This document shows positions 1-5,373 of a stretch of DNA of 8,405 nt, one piece after another. The stretch is from Maritimibacter sp. (GTDB lineage: Bacteria > Pseudomonadota > Alphaproteobacteria > Rhodobacterales > Rhodobacteraceae): contig DOUP01000176.1 of assembly GCA_003520545.1 (NCBI GenBank), forward strand, positions 1 to 8,405, written 5' to 3'. The position numbers and the translations under genes are program-made. How positions within the stretch are numbered: position 1 is the first letter of the stretch; each line of letters starts with the position of its first letter. The notes below the pieces were generated by a model, which saw only the letters and a program-made list of their open reading frames with translations, ran no database searches and was not told the DNA's origin.

Positions 1-156
1 GCCGACGGCTCGGGCGGGGACGTGCCCGCCGTGGCGCTGGTCCGTGGCCCCGCCATCGTCAACCGCCACGATCTCGTGCTCATAGGCACCCCGAGCGAGG
101 GCGAGATCACGGCCGCCCATGCCGCGCTGCTGGCGGTCGGCATCCTCGTCCGCTGA
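1..156 (+). CDS. Head decoration protein, lambda gpD-like (3' end only)
   Basis: The window opens inside an ORF in frame 1 that gives 51 residues and stops with TGA at 154-156. In lambda, gpD (110 aa) forms trimers that cement the expanded capsid. The visible part fits the C-terminal half of the HDPD family: an ALVRGPAIVN stretch, a LVLIGT strand, then an ITAAHAALLAVGILVR ending, which matches the family pattern of a helix of alternating Ala and Leu followed by a short hydrophobic strand ending in Arg. Position directly upstream of an E-type capsid gene, 24 nt away, supports the call, since D and E are adjacent in lambda-like phages. The start codon and N-terminus lie outside the window. Confidence 0.75.
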   Translation, partial: ADGSGGDVPAVALVRGPAIVNRHDLVLIGTPSEGEITAAHAALLAVGILVR

Positions 157-165
157 TCAACCCTC

Positions 166-173
166 AAAGGAGG
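166..173 (+). promoter_or_regulatory. Strong ribosome binding site of the capsid gene
   Basis: AAAGGAGG lies 7 nt before the capsid ATG and is a near-perfect anti-16S match. It is among the strongest Shine-Dalgarno sites in the window, as expected for the most abundant virion protein. Confidence 0.8.
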
Positions 174-180
174 CATTCCC

Positions 181-1194
181 ATGACCACCATGGATATCTT
201 CGAAGGCGATGCCTTCACCATAATCGAACTCACCCGTGCTCTGGAAAACATCCCCTTCAAGCCCGCGATCCTGTCGGGCGCGAGTCTGTTCTCGCCGCGC
301 GGCGTGCGCTCGCGCACCGTCGTGATCGAGAGCCGGGACGGCACGCTGTCGCTGATCCCGTTCTCCGAACGCGGCTCGGAGGCGGAGCAACAGGTCCCCG
401 AGCGTCGCGACATGCGCGCCTTCGTCTGTCGCCAGTTCAAGAAGCAGGATGTCCTCTGGGCCTCGGAAATCCAGGGGATCCGCGACTTTGGCTCGGAAAG
501 CGCCACCCAGCAGGTGCAAAGCGAGGTCGCCCGAAAGCTTGGCCGTTTGCGCCAGGATGCGGAGGCGACGTTCGAATATCACCTGCTGAACGGCATTCAG
601 GGCATCGTGAAGGATCCCAAGGACAGCGCCACAGTGATCAACTACTTCACCGAGTTCGCCATCACGCCCGCCACCGAGATCGACTTTGATCTCGACAATG
701 CGACCCCGGGTTCCGGCGCGCTGCGCAAACGCTGTCAGGCGCTGATCGAAAGCGTCGAAGACAGCATGGGCGGGCTCGCGGCCGGGGCAGTGCAGGTCCG
801 CGCAGAATGTGGCTCAGCCTTCTTCGCCGATCTCATCGCCCATAAGGAGGTGCGCGAGACCTATCTCAACACCGCTGCCGCCGCCGATCTGCGGGGCAGG
901 GTGGCCGACGAGGTCAGCTTTGGCGGCATTACCTTCCGCCGCTACCGAGGTGGCGCGGGCTTCGGCGTGCCGACCGACAAGGCCTTCTTCTATCCCGAAG
1001 GGGTGGAAGGCCTCTTCGAGATCTACCATGCCCCCGCCGACACGTTCGAGACGGTGAACACCCTCGGCCTGCCGCTCTACGCCCGCACAATCCCCGATAG
1101 GGACCGTGACGAATGGGTGCGGCTCGAAATCGAGAGCAACCCGCTGCCGATCTGCACCCGTCCGCAGGTGTTGCGTTCGGCGCGGCGGACGTGA
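181..1194 (+). CDS. Major capsid protein, lambda gpE family
   Basis: This 337-aa protein is the main shell subunit of the phage head (HK97 fold); lambda gpE is 341 aa, so the length fits. Family features are visible: an N-terminal region with FTIIELTRALENIPFKP, a basic SPRGVRSRTVVIE segment, the central VPERRDMRAFVCRQF stretch, and the C-terminal ESNPLPICTRPQVL, which is the typical gpE ending (a SNPLP motif followed by an xTRPxVL tail). The ATG at 181 is chosen because AGGAGG at 168-173 sits 7 nt upstream. The gene follows the decoration gene after 24 nt, and its TGA shares one base with the ATG of the next gene, so translation is probably coupled. No processing site or chaperone fusion is visible. 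Confidence 0.92.
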   Translation: MTTMDIFEGDAFTIIELTRALENIPFKPAILSGASLFSPRGVRSRTVVIESRDGTLSLIPFSERGSEAEQQVPERRDMRAFVCRQFKKQDVLWASEIQGIRDFGSESATQQVQSEVARKLGRLRQDAEATFEYHLLNGIQGIVKDPKDSATVINYFTEFAITPATEIDFDLDNATPGSGALRKRCQALIESVEDSMGGLAAGAVQVRAECGSAFFADLIAHKEVRETYLNTAAAADLRGRVADEVSFGGITFRRYRGGAGFGVPTDKAFFYPEGVEGLFEIYHAPADTFETVNTLGLPLYARTIPDRDRDEWVRLEIESNPLPICTRPQVLRSARRT

Positions 1195-1505
1195 TGTCTG
1201 CCTTTGCCGCCGCCGTCGACTTGCTGTTCGCTGATCCCAACATCGGGCGCGAGGCGGTCTACACCTCAGATGGCGGCGCGCCCGTGCTGGTGCGCGTTGT
1301 CTCCCGGCAGGCTGATGCGATCAGTGATTTCGGCGACGCGCGGCTCTGGTCGGAAACGACCCGGGTCGACCTGCGCGTCGCCGAAGTGTCTAACCCGCGT
1401 CCTGGCGATCGCTTGGAAATCGACGGCGAGCCGTTTCTCATTCAGGGTGAGCCAGTCCGCGACCGTGAGCGGCTCATCTGGACCGTGGACTTGCGGCTGT
1501 CGTAG
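1194..1505 (+). CDS. Head-tail joining protein, lambda gpFII-like
   Basis: The 103-aa product starts MSAFAAAVDLLFADPNIGRE and is probably the small beta-rich protein that docks at the head-tail interface (FII/Phage_attach family; lambda gpFII is 117 aa). Support comes from the sequence pattern: an N-terminal helix, then an AVYTSDGGAPVLVRVV strand pair, a PRPGDRLEIDGEPFLIQGEP segment typical of head-tail connectors, and a final IWTVDLRL strand. The ATG at 1194 overlaps the capsid stop codon by one base; the reading frame is open further upstream (to 1113), but that part lies inside the capsid gene and is rejected. Lambda has FI between E and FII; no FI homologue is present here. The product is inferred from family pattern and gene order. 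Confidence 0.75.
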   Translation: MSAFAAAVDLLFADPNIGREAVYTSDGGAPVLVRVVSRQADAISDFGDARLWSETTRVDLRVAEVSNPRPGDRLEIDGEPFLIQGEPVRDRERLIWTVDLRLS

Positions 1506-1514
1506 GCTGCTGGT

Positions 1515-1547
1515 GATCTGAAACGCTGACGGCCAGCGGATCAGTTT
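1515..1547. terminator. Possible bidirectional terminator hairpin between convergent genes
   Basis: A stem CGCTG/CAGCG (1524-1528 with 1534-1538, loop of 5) is extended by CTGA/TCAG (1518-1521 with 1541-1544) across a 2+2 internal loop. TTT follows on the plus strand, and on the minus strand the hairpin is also followed by TTT. It sits between the stop of the joining protein and the stop of the minus-strand coiled-coil gene. The U-runs are short, so termination efficiency is uncertain. Confidence 0.35.
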
Positions 1548-1833
1548 ACTTGAACCGCTTCATCGCACTTTGGAACGAGTCTGAGATGCTGGCCCAAGCT
1601 GCTTGAAAACCCTTGCTCATATCGTCCCAGGCGGCGTCCGATGCCTGCTGCGCCTCCTTCATCTTCGCCTCGGCCTCATCGCGTTGCTTTCGCATTTCGG
1701 CAAGCTGCTTCTCGTATTCGATCTTCGCATCGGCCTGCGCTTCTTTGGCGTTTGCCTGCATCTTGTCGATCTCTGCGTTCCATTCGTCGATATTCGCCTT
1801 CATCTTCTCGACATACGCGTCACGATCAATCAT
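1546..1833 (-). CDS. Small charged coiled-coil protein (moron gene)
   Basis: The product is 95 aa, almost entirely helical and highly charged, with no Pro or Cys. Residues 1-62 (MIDRDAYVEKMKANIDEWNA onwards) carry heptad-like Glu/Lys/Ala/Met patterns typical of a long coiled coil. Residues 63-95 (DAAWDDMSKGFQAAWASISD, then ending MKRFK) form an amphipathic helix with spaced Trp/Phe. The overall shape resembles small coiled-coil proteins found widely in proteobacterial chromosomes, some annotated as sll1863-like stress proteins; the function is unknown. I chose ATG at 1833 because GGGGAG (1841-1846, minus strand) lies 7 nt upstream. A longer in-frame reading to 2163 runs antisense to the next phage gene and is rejected. 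It is opposite in strand to the phage late operon, and its GC is visibly lower than its neighbours, suggesting acquired cargo. Confidence 0.8.
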   Translation of the reverse strand: MIDRDAYVEKMKANIDEWNAEIDKMQANAKEAQADAKIEYEKQLAEMRKQRDEAEAKMKEAQQASDAAWDDMSKGFQAAWASISDSFQSAMKRFK

Positions 1834-1864
1834 CGCTTTTCTCCCCGGTGTTGAAACTGAAATG

Positions 1865-1870
1865 ATTACA
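1865..1870 (-). promoter_or_regulatory. Candidate -10 element for the coiled-coil gene
   Basis: On the minus strand the hexamer TGTAAT (5 of 6 matches to TATAAT) lies about 32 nt upstream of the coiled-coil ATG, giving a plausible short leader with the ribosome site inside it. No convincing -35 hexamer is seen 16-18 nt further upstream, so this is weak evidence. Confidence 0.3.
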
Positions 1871-1885
1871 CATCGTAGCCGGAAA

Positions 1886-1906
1886 ATGAACGTCGTGGGA
1901 AAATGA
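1886..1906 (+). other. Six-codon mini-ORF overlapping the DUF6441 start (ATGA)
   Basis: ATG at 1886 encodes MNVVGK and stops at TGA 1904-1906, overlapping the next ATG by four bases. It could couple translation to the weakly initiated DUF6441 gene, or be a remnant of an ancestral operon junction cut by the upstream insertion. It may also be chance. Confidence 0.2.
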
Positions 1907-2532
1907 AGCTGAAGCTCGACATCGATCCGGATATTGTGGCCGTGATGGCAGCCGAAGTCGCGGCGGGTGAGCGCGCGGTGACGGCCGCCATGCGCGAGGC
2001 CGGGACCGGGCTCAAGACTGCCTGGCGCACGCAGATCACCGGCGCGGGACTGGGGCGACGGCTTGCCAACTCGATCCGTAGCCAGAATTTCCCGAGGTCG
2101 GGCGAGAGCCTGGACGCGGCCGCGCTGGTCTGGTCCAAGACCCCGGTCATTGTGGGGGCCCACGATACCGGCCCGCTGATCCGGTCGAAGAACGGATTCT
2201 GGCTGGCCATCCCCACACCAGCTGCCGGAAAAAGCACCAGGGGTGGCCGGATCACCCCCGGCGAATGGGAGCGACGACGCGGTTTGCGTCTGCGGTTCAT
2301 CTATCGCCGCCGAGGCCCGAGCCTGCTGGTGGCCGAGGGACGGCTGAACACCAAGGGCCAGGCAGTGGTGTCTCGCTCGAAAACCGGTCGCGGCAAGGTC
2401 GCCGCGCCGATCTTCCTGCTGGTGCCGCAGGTGAAGCTGCCGAAGCGGCTGGATTTGGCGCGGAATGCCGCGCGGGCGGTGGACGGTGTGCCGGGGCTGA
2501 TCGTGGCGGGGTGGGTGGACGGCCGATTGTAA
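1903..2532 (+). CDS. DUF6441 phage protein in the position of lambda Z (tail completion)
   Basis: The 209-aa product begins MKLKLDIDPDIVAVMAAEVA and matches my recollection of the DUF6441 family common in rhodobacterial prophages: an N-terminal helical part with AVTAAMREAGTGLKTAWRTQ, a GAGLGRRLANSIRSQNFPRS segment, a glycine-rich VIVGAHDTGPLIRSKNGFWL core, and a basic GRITPGEWERR region. No experimentally defined function is known to me. It occupies the slot between FII and U, where lambda has Z (192 aa), and similar length suggests a tail completion or connector role; this is inference from synteny. The ATG at 1903 has only a weak GGGA upstream, and it overlaps the stop of a 6-codon mini-ORF, so initiation may depend on coupling or may have been weakened by the neighbouring insertion. 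Confidence 0.8.
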   Translation: MKLKLDIDPDIVAVMAAEVAAGERAVTAAMREAGTGLKTAWRTQITGAGLGRRLANSIRSQNFPRSGESLDAAALVWSKTPVIVGAHDTGPLIRSKNGFWLAIPTPAAGKSTRGGRITPGEWERRRGLRLRFIYRRRGPSLLVAEGRLNTKGQAVVSRSKTGRGKVAAPIFLLVPQVKLPKRLDLARNAARAVDGVPGLIVAGWVDGRL

Positions 2533-2561
2533 ATCGGTACAGGTCTGTGAACAGGTTCACA
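2523..2561. terminator. Two small hairpins between convergent genes
   Basis: CCGATT/AATCGG (2523-2528 with 2532-2537, loop 3) covers the stop codon of the DUF6441 gene. It is followed by a perfect palindrome TGTGAA-cagg-TTCACA (2546-2561). Both lie between the end of the plus-strand phage gene and the end of the minus-strand immunity cassette. Neither has a clear U-tract, so they may be weak terminators, RNA stabilisers or, for the palindrome, a protein-binding site. Confidence 0.3.
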
Positions 2562-2578
2562 TCAACTCCAGGAGAAGC

Positions 2579-2806
2579 TCACCGGTCGAATTCGGCCGTG
2601 TCCATGCCGAAATCGTCGACGAGCGCTCGCACTTCTTTTGCATCGAGCACACCCGGGTGCTTTTTGTGTGCGACGTAGACACCTTCCAGCGCGAGATCAT
2701 ACTCCCCGACATGGAAGAACTCTTGATCCATGGACATATCAACGCCAGCCGCAACGAGTGCCATGATCTGCTTCTCATGCAGGCTGATTGCTTCTTTGTC
2801 GTCCAT
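2579..2806 (-). CDS. Putative immunity protein, MafI-like
   Basis: The 75-aa acidic product begins MDDKEAISLHEKQIMALVAA and is all-helical by eye. Its centre, FFHVGEYDLALEGVYVAH, followed by a LDAKEVRALVDDFGMD segment, fits the pattern of small MafI-family immunity proteins, in which an acidic hNEYxLALE helix is followed by a linker and a second helix. Such proteins protect producers from polymorphic toxins. It lies 39 nt after the preceding minus-strand gene, last in the toxin cassette. The ATG at 2806 has a weak AAGG upstream; a GTG at 2829 starts a different frame and is rejected. It could guard against this toxin or be an orphan immunity gene for a related one. The family call rests on pattern recognition without a database search. 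Confidence 0.6.
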   Translation of the reverse strand: MDDKEAISLHEKQIMALVAAGVDMSMDQEFFHVGEYDLALEGVYVAHKKHPGVLDAKEVRALVDDFGMDTAEFDR

Positions 2807-2845
2807 CTGGGGCCTTGGTTTTTCTTCACCCGGCAGGAATACCGG

Positions 2846-3190
2846 TCATACTTCGGATGGTGGCACCTCTGCCCACACCAGGTATTGGTATTCCCCGCCC
2901 TCGCTCAAGGCGCGCTGAACGATGTCGCGGATATTGGCGGCAGATCGCTGTGGATCGAGAAAGATCTGCCATTCTTTCTCGTAGCCTGGACTTTTGTTCG
3001 CCAGAAAGTCGTACTCGAAGGTGCGCCCGGTTCTACTACCGCCCCGAACTCTAACGACCTCCAGCCGCGCAACGCTGTAGCCCCGCGACGCCATGAATTC
3101 GTTGAACTCGAGCATTACGCTTGAGGGCTCAACATACACGAATTTGCCGGCTTCGAGCTGTTCCAGCATTTCTTCAAACTCTTCGCGCAT
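2846..3190 (-). CDS. Putative immunity protein directly downstream of the toxin
   Basis: The product is 114 aa starting MREEFEEMLEQLEAGKFVYV. I do not recognise the family. It has an acidic N-terminal helix, then a mixed alpha/beta arrangement: EFNEFMASRGYSVARLEVVR, a short Gly/Arg-rich turn, FEYDFLAN, a KEWQIFLDP strand, the helix NIRDIVQRALSEGGEYQYLV and a final WAEV strand. There is no signal peptide or membrane segment, so it should be cytoplasmic, as expected for immunity to a tRNase. I prefer ATG at 3190, only 2 nt after the toxin stop, because GGAG (3196-3199) is 5 nt upstream; a GTG at 3196 would overlap the toxin TGA by four bases. The tight junction and order toxin then small acidic gene are the main reasons for the immunity call. 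Confidence 0.65.
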   Translation of the reverse strand: MREEFEEMLEQLEAGKFVYVEPSSVMLEFNEFMASRGYSVARLEVVRVRGGSRTGRTFEYDFLANKSPGYEKEWQIFLDPQRSAANIRDIVQRALSEGGEYQYLVWAEVPPSEV

Positions 3191-3192
3191 GT

Positions 3193-3849
3193 TCACTCCA
3201 ATGGCCTGATGATCGGGTCGGGTTCATTTTCCGTTTCCCAAAGGGGGCGGTTCCGATTGCTTACAGCGACGACGCGCCCCTCCGGACTCAAGAGAACCCA
3301 ATGTCCGTCCTGTCCGGTCAACAAAGTCATGTCCTGGCCCCTGTATCGACCACGTCCGGCGACAATTCCGCTCAGATCGGGCCGGGGATTGGCGATTATG
3401 TCATCGATTTGCCCGACAGTGTGCCCTTTTCCTGTGATGTATTCCAGCCCGTCGCCCTTGTCGCCGTGGTGCCCAATCGTATTCCCGCCAGGGGTGGTGA
3501 ACGCCTCATCCCGACGTGCCTCGACAATGTTCGGCCCCGCTTCATCCGGGATCGGCGTGGAGATGATGTTGCCGGTCGGGTCTTCGGTGGCGGGCGACCC
3601 GGTGTGGTTCGGCAGGCCAAGAACCTCGGCCGTGTAGGTTTCCAGCCATTGTTCGATGCGTTCTGGCGTGAAGCCGGGAAGTTGCCCGAGGCGTCGGTCA
3701 TCTTCTGTCAGTTCGGGAAAGACCTCGACCCAGCCTTGGGCAATTGTGCCGTCCTGCAGCCGCAACCGGCCTTCCGCGAATGCGTTGTAGCGCTTGCTGC
3801 ACGAAGTCTCCGAGGGCAAGTTGTGCAGCAGGATCCCCTTCGATGACAC
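3193..3849 (-). CDS. Colicin E5-like ribonuclease toxin domain (3' part of a frame-broken MuF toxin)
   Basis: This frame gives up to 218 residues from a GTG at 3849, but meaningful sequence seems to start near residue 22 (NAFAEGRLRLQDGTIAQGWV). Before that point the other frame carries the natural protein. Residues 22-80 look like an alpha-helical linker, and residues 92-112 (GNIISTPIPDEAGPNIVEAR) look like a pretoxin junction. Residues about 138-206 fit the C-terminal tRNase domain of colicin E5 (BECR fold): a KGHTVGQIDDIIANP helix, a YRGQDMTLLTGQDGHWVLLS strand pair, then GRVVAVSNRNRPLW, equivalent to the GxVVQVSDKxDPxW ending of colicin E5. Colicin E5 cuts the anticodons of Tyr, His, Asn and Asp tRNAs; the same target here is inference. 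Lys141, His143 and Arg166/168/170 are candidate active-site residues. No good independent start is seen, so it probably belongs to the upstream MuF protein. Confidence 0.7.
   Translation of the reverse strand: MSSKGILLHNLPSETSCSKRYNAFAEGRLRLQDGTIAQGWVEVFPELTEDDRRLGQLPGFTPERIEQWLETYTAEVLGLPNHTGSPATEDPTGNIISTPIPDEAGPNIVEARRDEAFTTPGGNTIGHHGDKGDGLEYITGKGHTVGQIDDIIANPRPDLSGIVAGRGRYRGQDMTLLTGQDGHWVLLSPEGRVVAVSNRNRPLWETENEPDPIIRPLE
3196..3199 (-). promoter_or_regulatory. Ribosome binding site inside the toxin 3' end
   Basis: GGAG on the minus strand overlaps the last Leu-Glu codons of the toxin and lies 5 nt before the ATG of the next gene. It decides the ATG over the nearby GTG and suggests translational coupling of toxin and immunity gene. 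Confidence 0.5.
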
Positions 3850-4810
3850 GCACGATGGTGCCGGGGTTCAACATCTCGTAGAGCGCTGCCGCCTGCCCTG
3901 CGATCTGTGCAGCCTCAACCGACTTCGGCAAACTTGACCCGAAACCGCGTATGACCGTTTCCTGCACCAGTTCGTGCGCAAAAGCCGCAAGGAGCCCCTC
4001 GGCCGTTCCGAGATCGACGCCAAGTATCTCGACCGCACGTTGAAGCCGGTGTTCGGTGGCCAGACGCGTGAATTCCTGCAGGGCATCGCTGGCGGCCAAA
4101 GCAGCCAGAGCGGCAGTTCCAAGCGGTGTGATCGCAACGGCCCGGAGACCAAGGCGACGCAAGATGGCCTCCACGGGTGCCTCGACCGGAAGGGCAAGTT
4201 CTGCAAGAATCACATCAGTCCGCGATCTCGGCGCAACTGGCTCTGCATAGCACCGACAGTTGTGCGCCTGCCCTGGATGGCCGCCTGCGGGCGGCTCGTC
4301 CCAGCGAAACACCTGATCGTCGTATTCGGCATGGCTATCACGGACTTTCGCGTCGTCCTGGGAGCGCCAGATGTAACGCTCGATCCCCAAATCCTGCTGC
4401 CGAAGCTGGTTGATCAGGCCCGCAAAGGCGCGAAGCAGACGCTCTTCCATGCTCGTCCGCAACGGGCGAAGGCGTTGCGGGTGGGTCTGATATTCTTCAA
4501 AGATGGCCGTCAGACGCTCATCCCACTGCCGCAGCACCTCTTCCTTCGCGTCCGAAACATCTCGCAGGTCGACTTCCGTCACCCATGGCACGGTGTCCGG
4601 GGGTGTCAGCGCATTCAGGAGCATCCGGGTGTTGTCGGCGATGACGCGATCGAGTTGGTCCGTGAAATCGGCCCGCAGGTCGGCATAGCCGGGAAAAAGC
4701 GACTTGATCGAGATGGCCGCGCGGTGGCCGTACACCGTGCCGTTCTGCCGGGCGAAAACGTATTGACCGCTGCCTCCGTGGCGGAGGAATTCCCGAAAAT
4801 TGTGCTGCAT
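3698..4810 (-). CDS. MuF head-morphogenesis domain protein (N-terminal part of a polymorphic phage toxin)
   Basis: Residues 1-145 are helical with no recognised enzyme motif. Residues 146-192 carry the C-terminal signature of Mu gpF/SPP1 gp7 minor head proteins: Tyr146, Trp148, Asp152-Asp153, Arg157, His160, a FRWDEPP segment at 168-174, GGHPG at 176-180 and the NCRC motif at 184-187. In phages with MuF-toxin fusions this domain is thought to place the toxin in the capsid. Residues 198-340 form a helical, Ala/Leu-rich region with a hydrophobic stretch (AVAITPLGTAALAALAA). The natural sequence ends near residue 341; the last about 29 residues are an Arg-rich out-of-frame tail, while the colicin E5-like part continues in another frame. 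ATG 4810 is supported by GGGAGG 4 nt upstream. A lambda-type phage has no essential MuF gene here, and the gene opposes the operon, so I read it as cargo. Confidence 0.78.
   Translation of the reverse strand: MQHNFREFLRHGGSGQYVFARQNGTVYGHRAAISIKSLFPGYADLRADFTDQLDRVIADNTRMLLNALTPPDTVPWVTEVDLRDVSDAKEEVLRQWDERLTAIFEEYQTHPQRLRPLRTSMEERLLRAFAGLINQLRQQDLGIERYIWRSQDDAKVRDSHAEYDDQVFRWDEPPAGGHPGQAHNCRCYAEPVAPRSRTDVILAELALPVEAPVEAILRRLGLRAVAITPLGTAALAALAASDALQEFTRLATEHRLQRAVEILGVDLGTAEGLLAAFAHELVQETVIRGFGSSLPKSVEAAQIAGQAAALYEMLNPGTIVRVIEGDPAAQLALGDFVQQALQRIRGRPVAAAGRHNCPRLGRGLSRTDRR
3781..3797 (-). other. Frame break between MuF region and toxin region
   Basis: Read on the minus strand, the MuF frame is sensible up to GDFVQQAL (residues 334-341) and the second frame is sensible from NAFAEGRL. 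The switch requires skipping one base or re-reading two, for example joining QALQ to AFAEGR. The local sequence is GCAAGCGCTACAACGCA and contains no recognised slippery heptamer or +1 motif. A single-base insertion, a two-base deletion or a sequencing error are the simplest explanations. Confidence 0.7.
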
Positions 4811-4814
4811 GGAA

Positions 4815-4820
4815 CCTCCC
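4815..4820 (-). promoter_or_regulatory. Ribosome binding site of the MuF-toxin gene
   Basis: GGGAGG on the minus strand ends 4 nt before the ATG at 4810. It fixes this start and shows that the cassette has its own translation signal. Confidence 0.7.
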
Positions 4821-4850
4821 GCCGACCTGCCGGATCGCTTGTAGAGGCCG

Positions 4851-4920
4851 ACGGTAAAGAAGCGCTCACCTTACCGTTCGCTGCTTCTGACGCGGCAACG
4901 GGCCAAAGAAGCCGTAAGGT
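4851..4920. repeat. Nested inverted repeats in the divergent leader between toxin and tail terminator
   Basis: The 118-nt gap between the two divergent starts holds ACGGTAA (4851-4857) paired with TTACCGT (4871-4877), a perfect 7-bp inverted repeat with a 13-nt loop. The second arm overlaps ACCTTAC (4868-4874), which is complementary to GTAAGGT at 4914-4920. AGAAGC occurs at 4858-4863 and 4907-4912 with its complement GCTTCT at 4883-4888. The arms are mutually exclusive, so alternative hairpins are possible, or these are operator half-sites controlling the minus-strand cassette. The distal arm GTAAGGT also contains the AAGG used as ribosome site by the next gene. Confidence 0.4.
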
Positions 4921-4928
4921 CTATTTCC

Positions 4929-5348
4929 ATGCCCGCACCCCGCGAAACCATCCTAGCCGCGCTACATGCGCAGCTCTCGGCGCTGCCCGCCACCGCCCTG
5001 CGCGGCGAGGTGCTGCCCGAGCGCGTGCCGGCCAATGGCCTGCTGATCCTGCACGATGGCGAGCCGGGGGAGCCCGAGGTGACGCTGTCACCACTCGTCT
5101 ACCACTATCAGCACCGCGCCGAGATCGAGGCGGTCGTGCAGGGCGCCGACCGTGACGCCACCTTCGACACGCTCTGCGCCAGCATCAGCACGACACTCGC
5201 CGCCGACCGCACGCTGGGCGGGCTCTGCGACTGGGTTGAAGCCGAAGCGCCACGTCCCGTCGATCTGCCGGTCGAGGGCGCGGCCAGCCTGAAGGCGGCG
5301 GTCATCACTGTCGTCCTGCACTACACCACGGCCGACCCGCTCGGCTGA
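4929..5348 (+). CDS. Tail terminator protein, lambda gpU-like
   Basis: The product is 139 aa (lambda gpU is 131 aa) and should form the hexameric ring that ends tail tube polymerisation and makes the head-binding face of the tail. It opens MPAPRETILAALHAQLSALP, a helix typical of the family. An ERVPANGLLILHDGEPG segment follows, then alternating strands around SPLVYHYQHRAEIEAVVQGA, a central helix DRDATFDTLCASISTTLAAD, and a terminal AAVITVVLHYTTADPLG strand, matching the terminator fold of two helices on a sheet. It is 25 nt upstream of the tail tube gene, the U-V order of lambda. The ATG at 4929 is preceded by AAGG about 9 nt upstream. Identity as terminator is from pattern and synteny. Confidence 0.75.
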   Translation: MPAPRETILAALHAQLSALPATALRGEVLPERVPANGLLILHDGEPGEPEVTLSPLVYHYQHRAEIEAVVQGADRDATFDTLCASISTTLAADRTLGGLCDWVEAEAPRPVDLPVEGAASLKAAVITVVLHYTTADPLG

Positions 5349-5373
5349 TCCCGACAATCCAAGGAGTTGAGAC

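Noticed and set aside
1834..2163. N-terminal extension of the coiled-coil gene
   Set aside because: It lies antisense to DUF6441, is Arg/Pro-rich, and a good ribosome site marks the internal ATG at 1833.
2619..2628. CGAGCGCTCG palindrome
   Set aside because: It lies inside a coding region, has no loop or U-tract, and is expected by chance in GC-rich coding DNA.
3781..3797. Programmed frameshifting as explanation for the MuF-toxin break
   Set aside because: No slippery heptamer, no rare or stop codon at the shift site and no obvious stimulatory stem, unlike the clear signal at 6650. Kept only as a less likely option.
3121..3846. Plus-strand open frame of 241 codons
   Set aside because: It is antisense to the colicin E5-like region; the minus strand gives the recognisable domain.
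3974..5155. Plus-strand open frame of 393 codons
   Set aside because: It is antisense to the MuF gene, which has a clear motif and ribosome site, and it then runs out of frame into the tail terminator gene.
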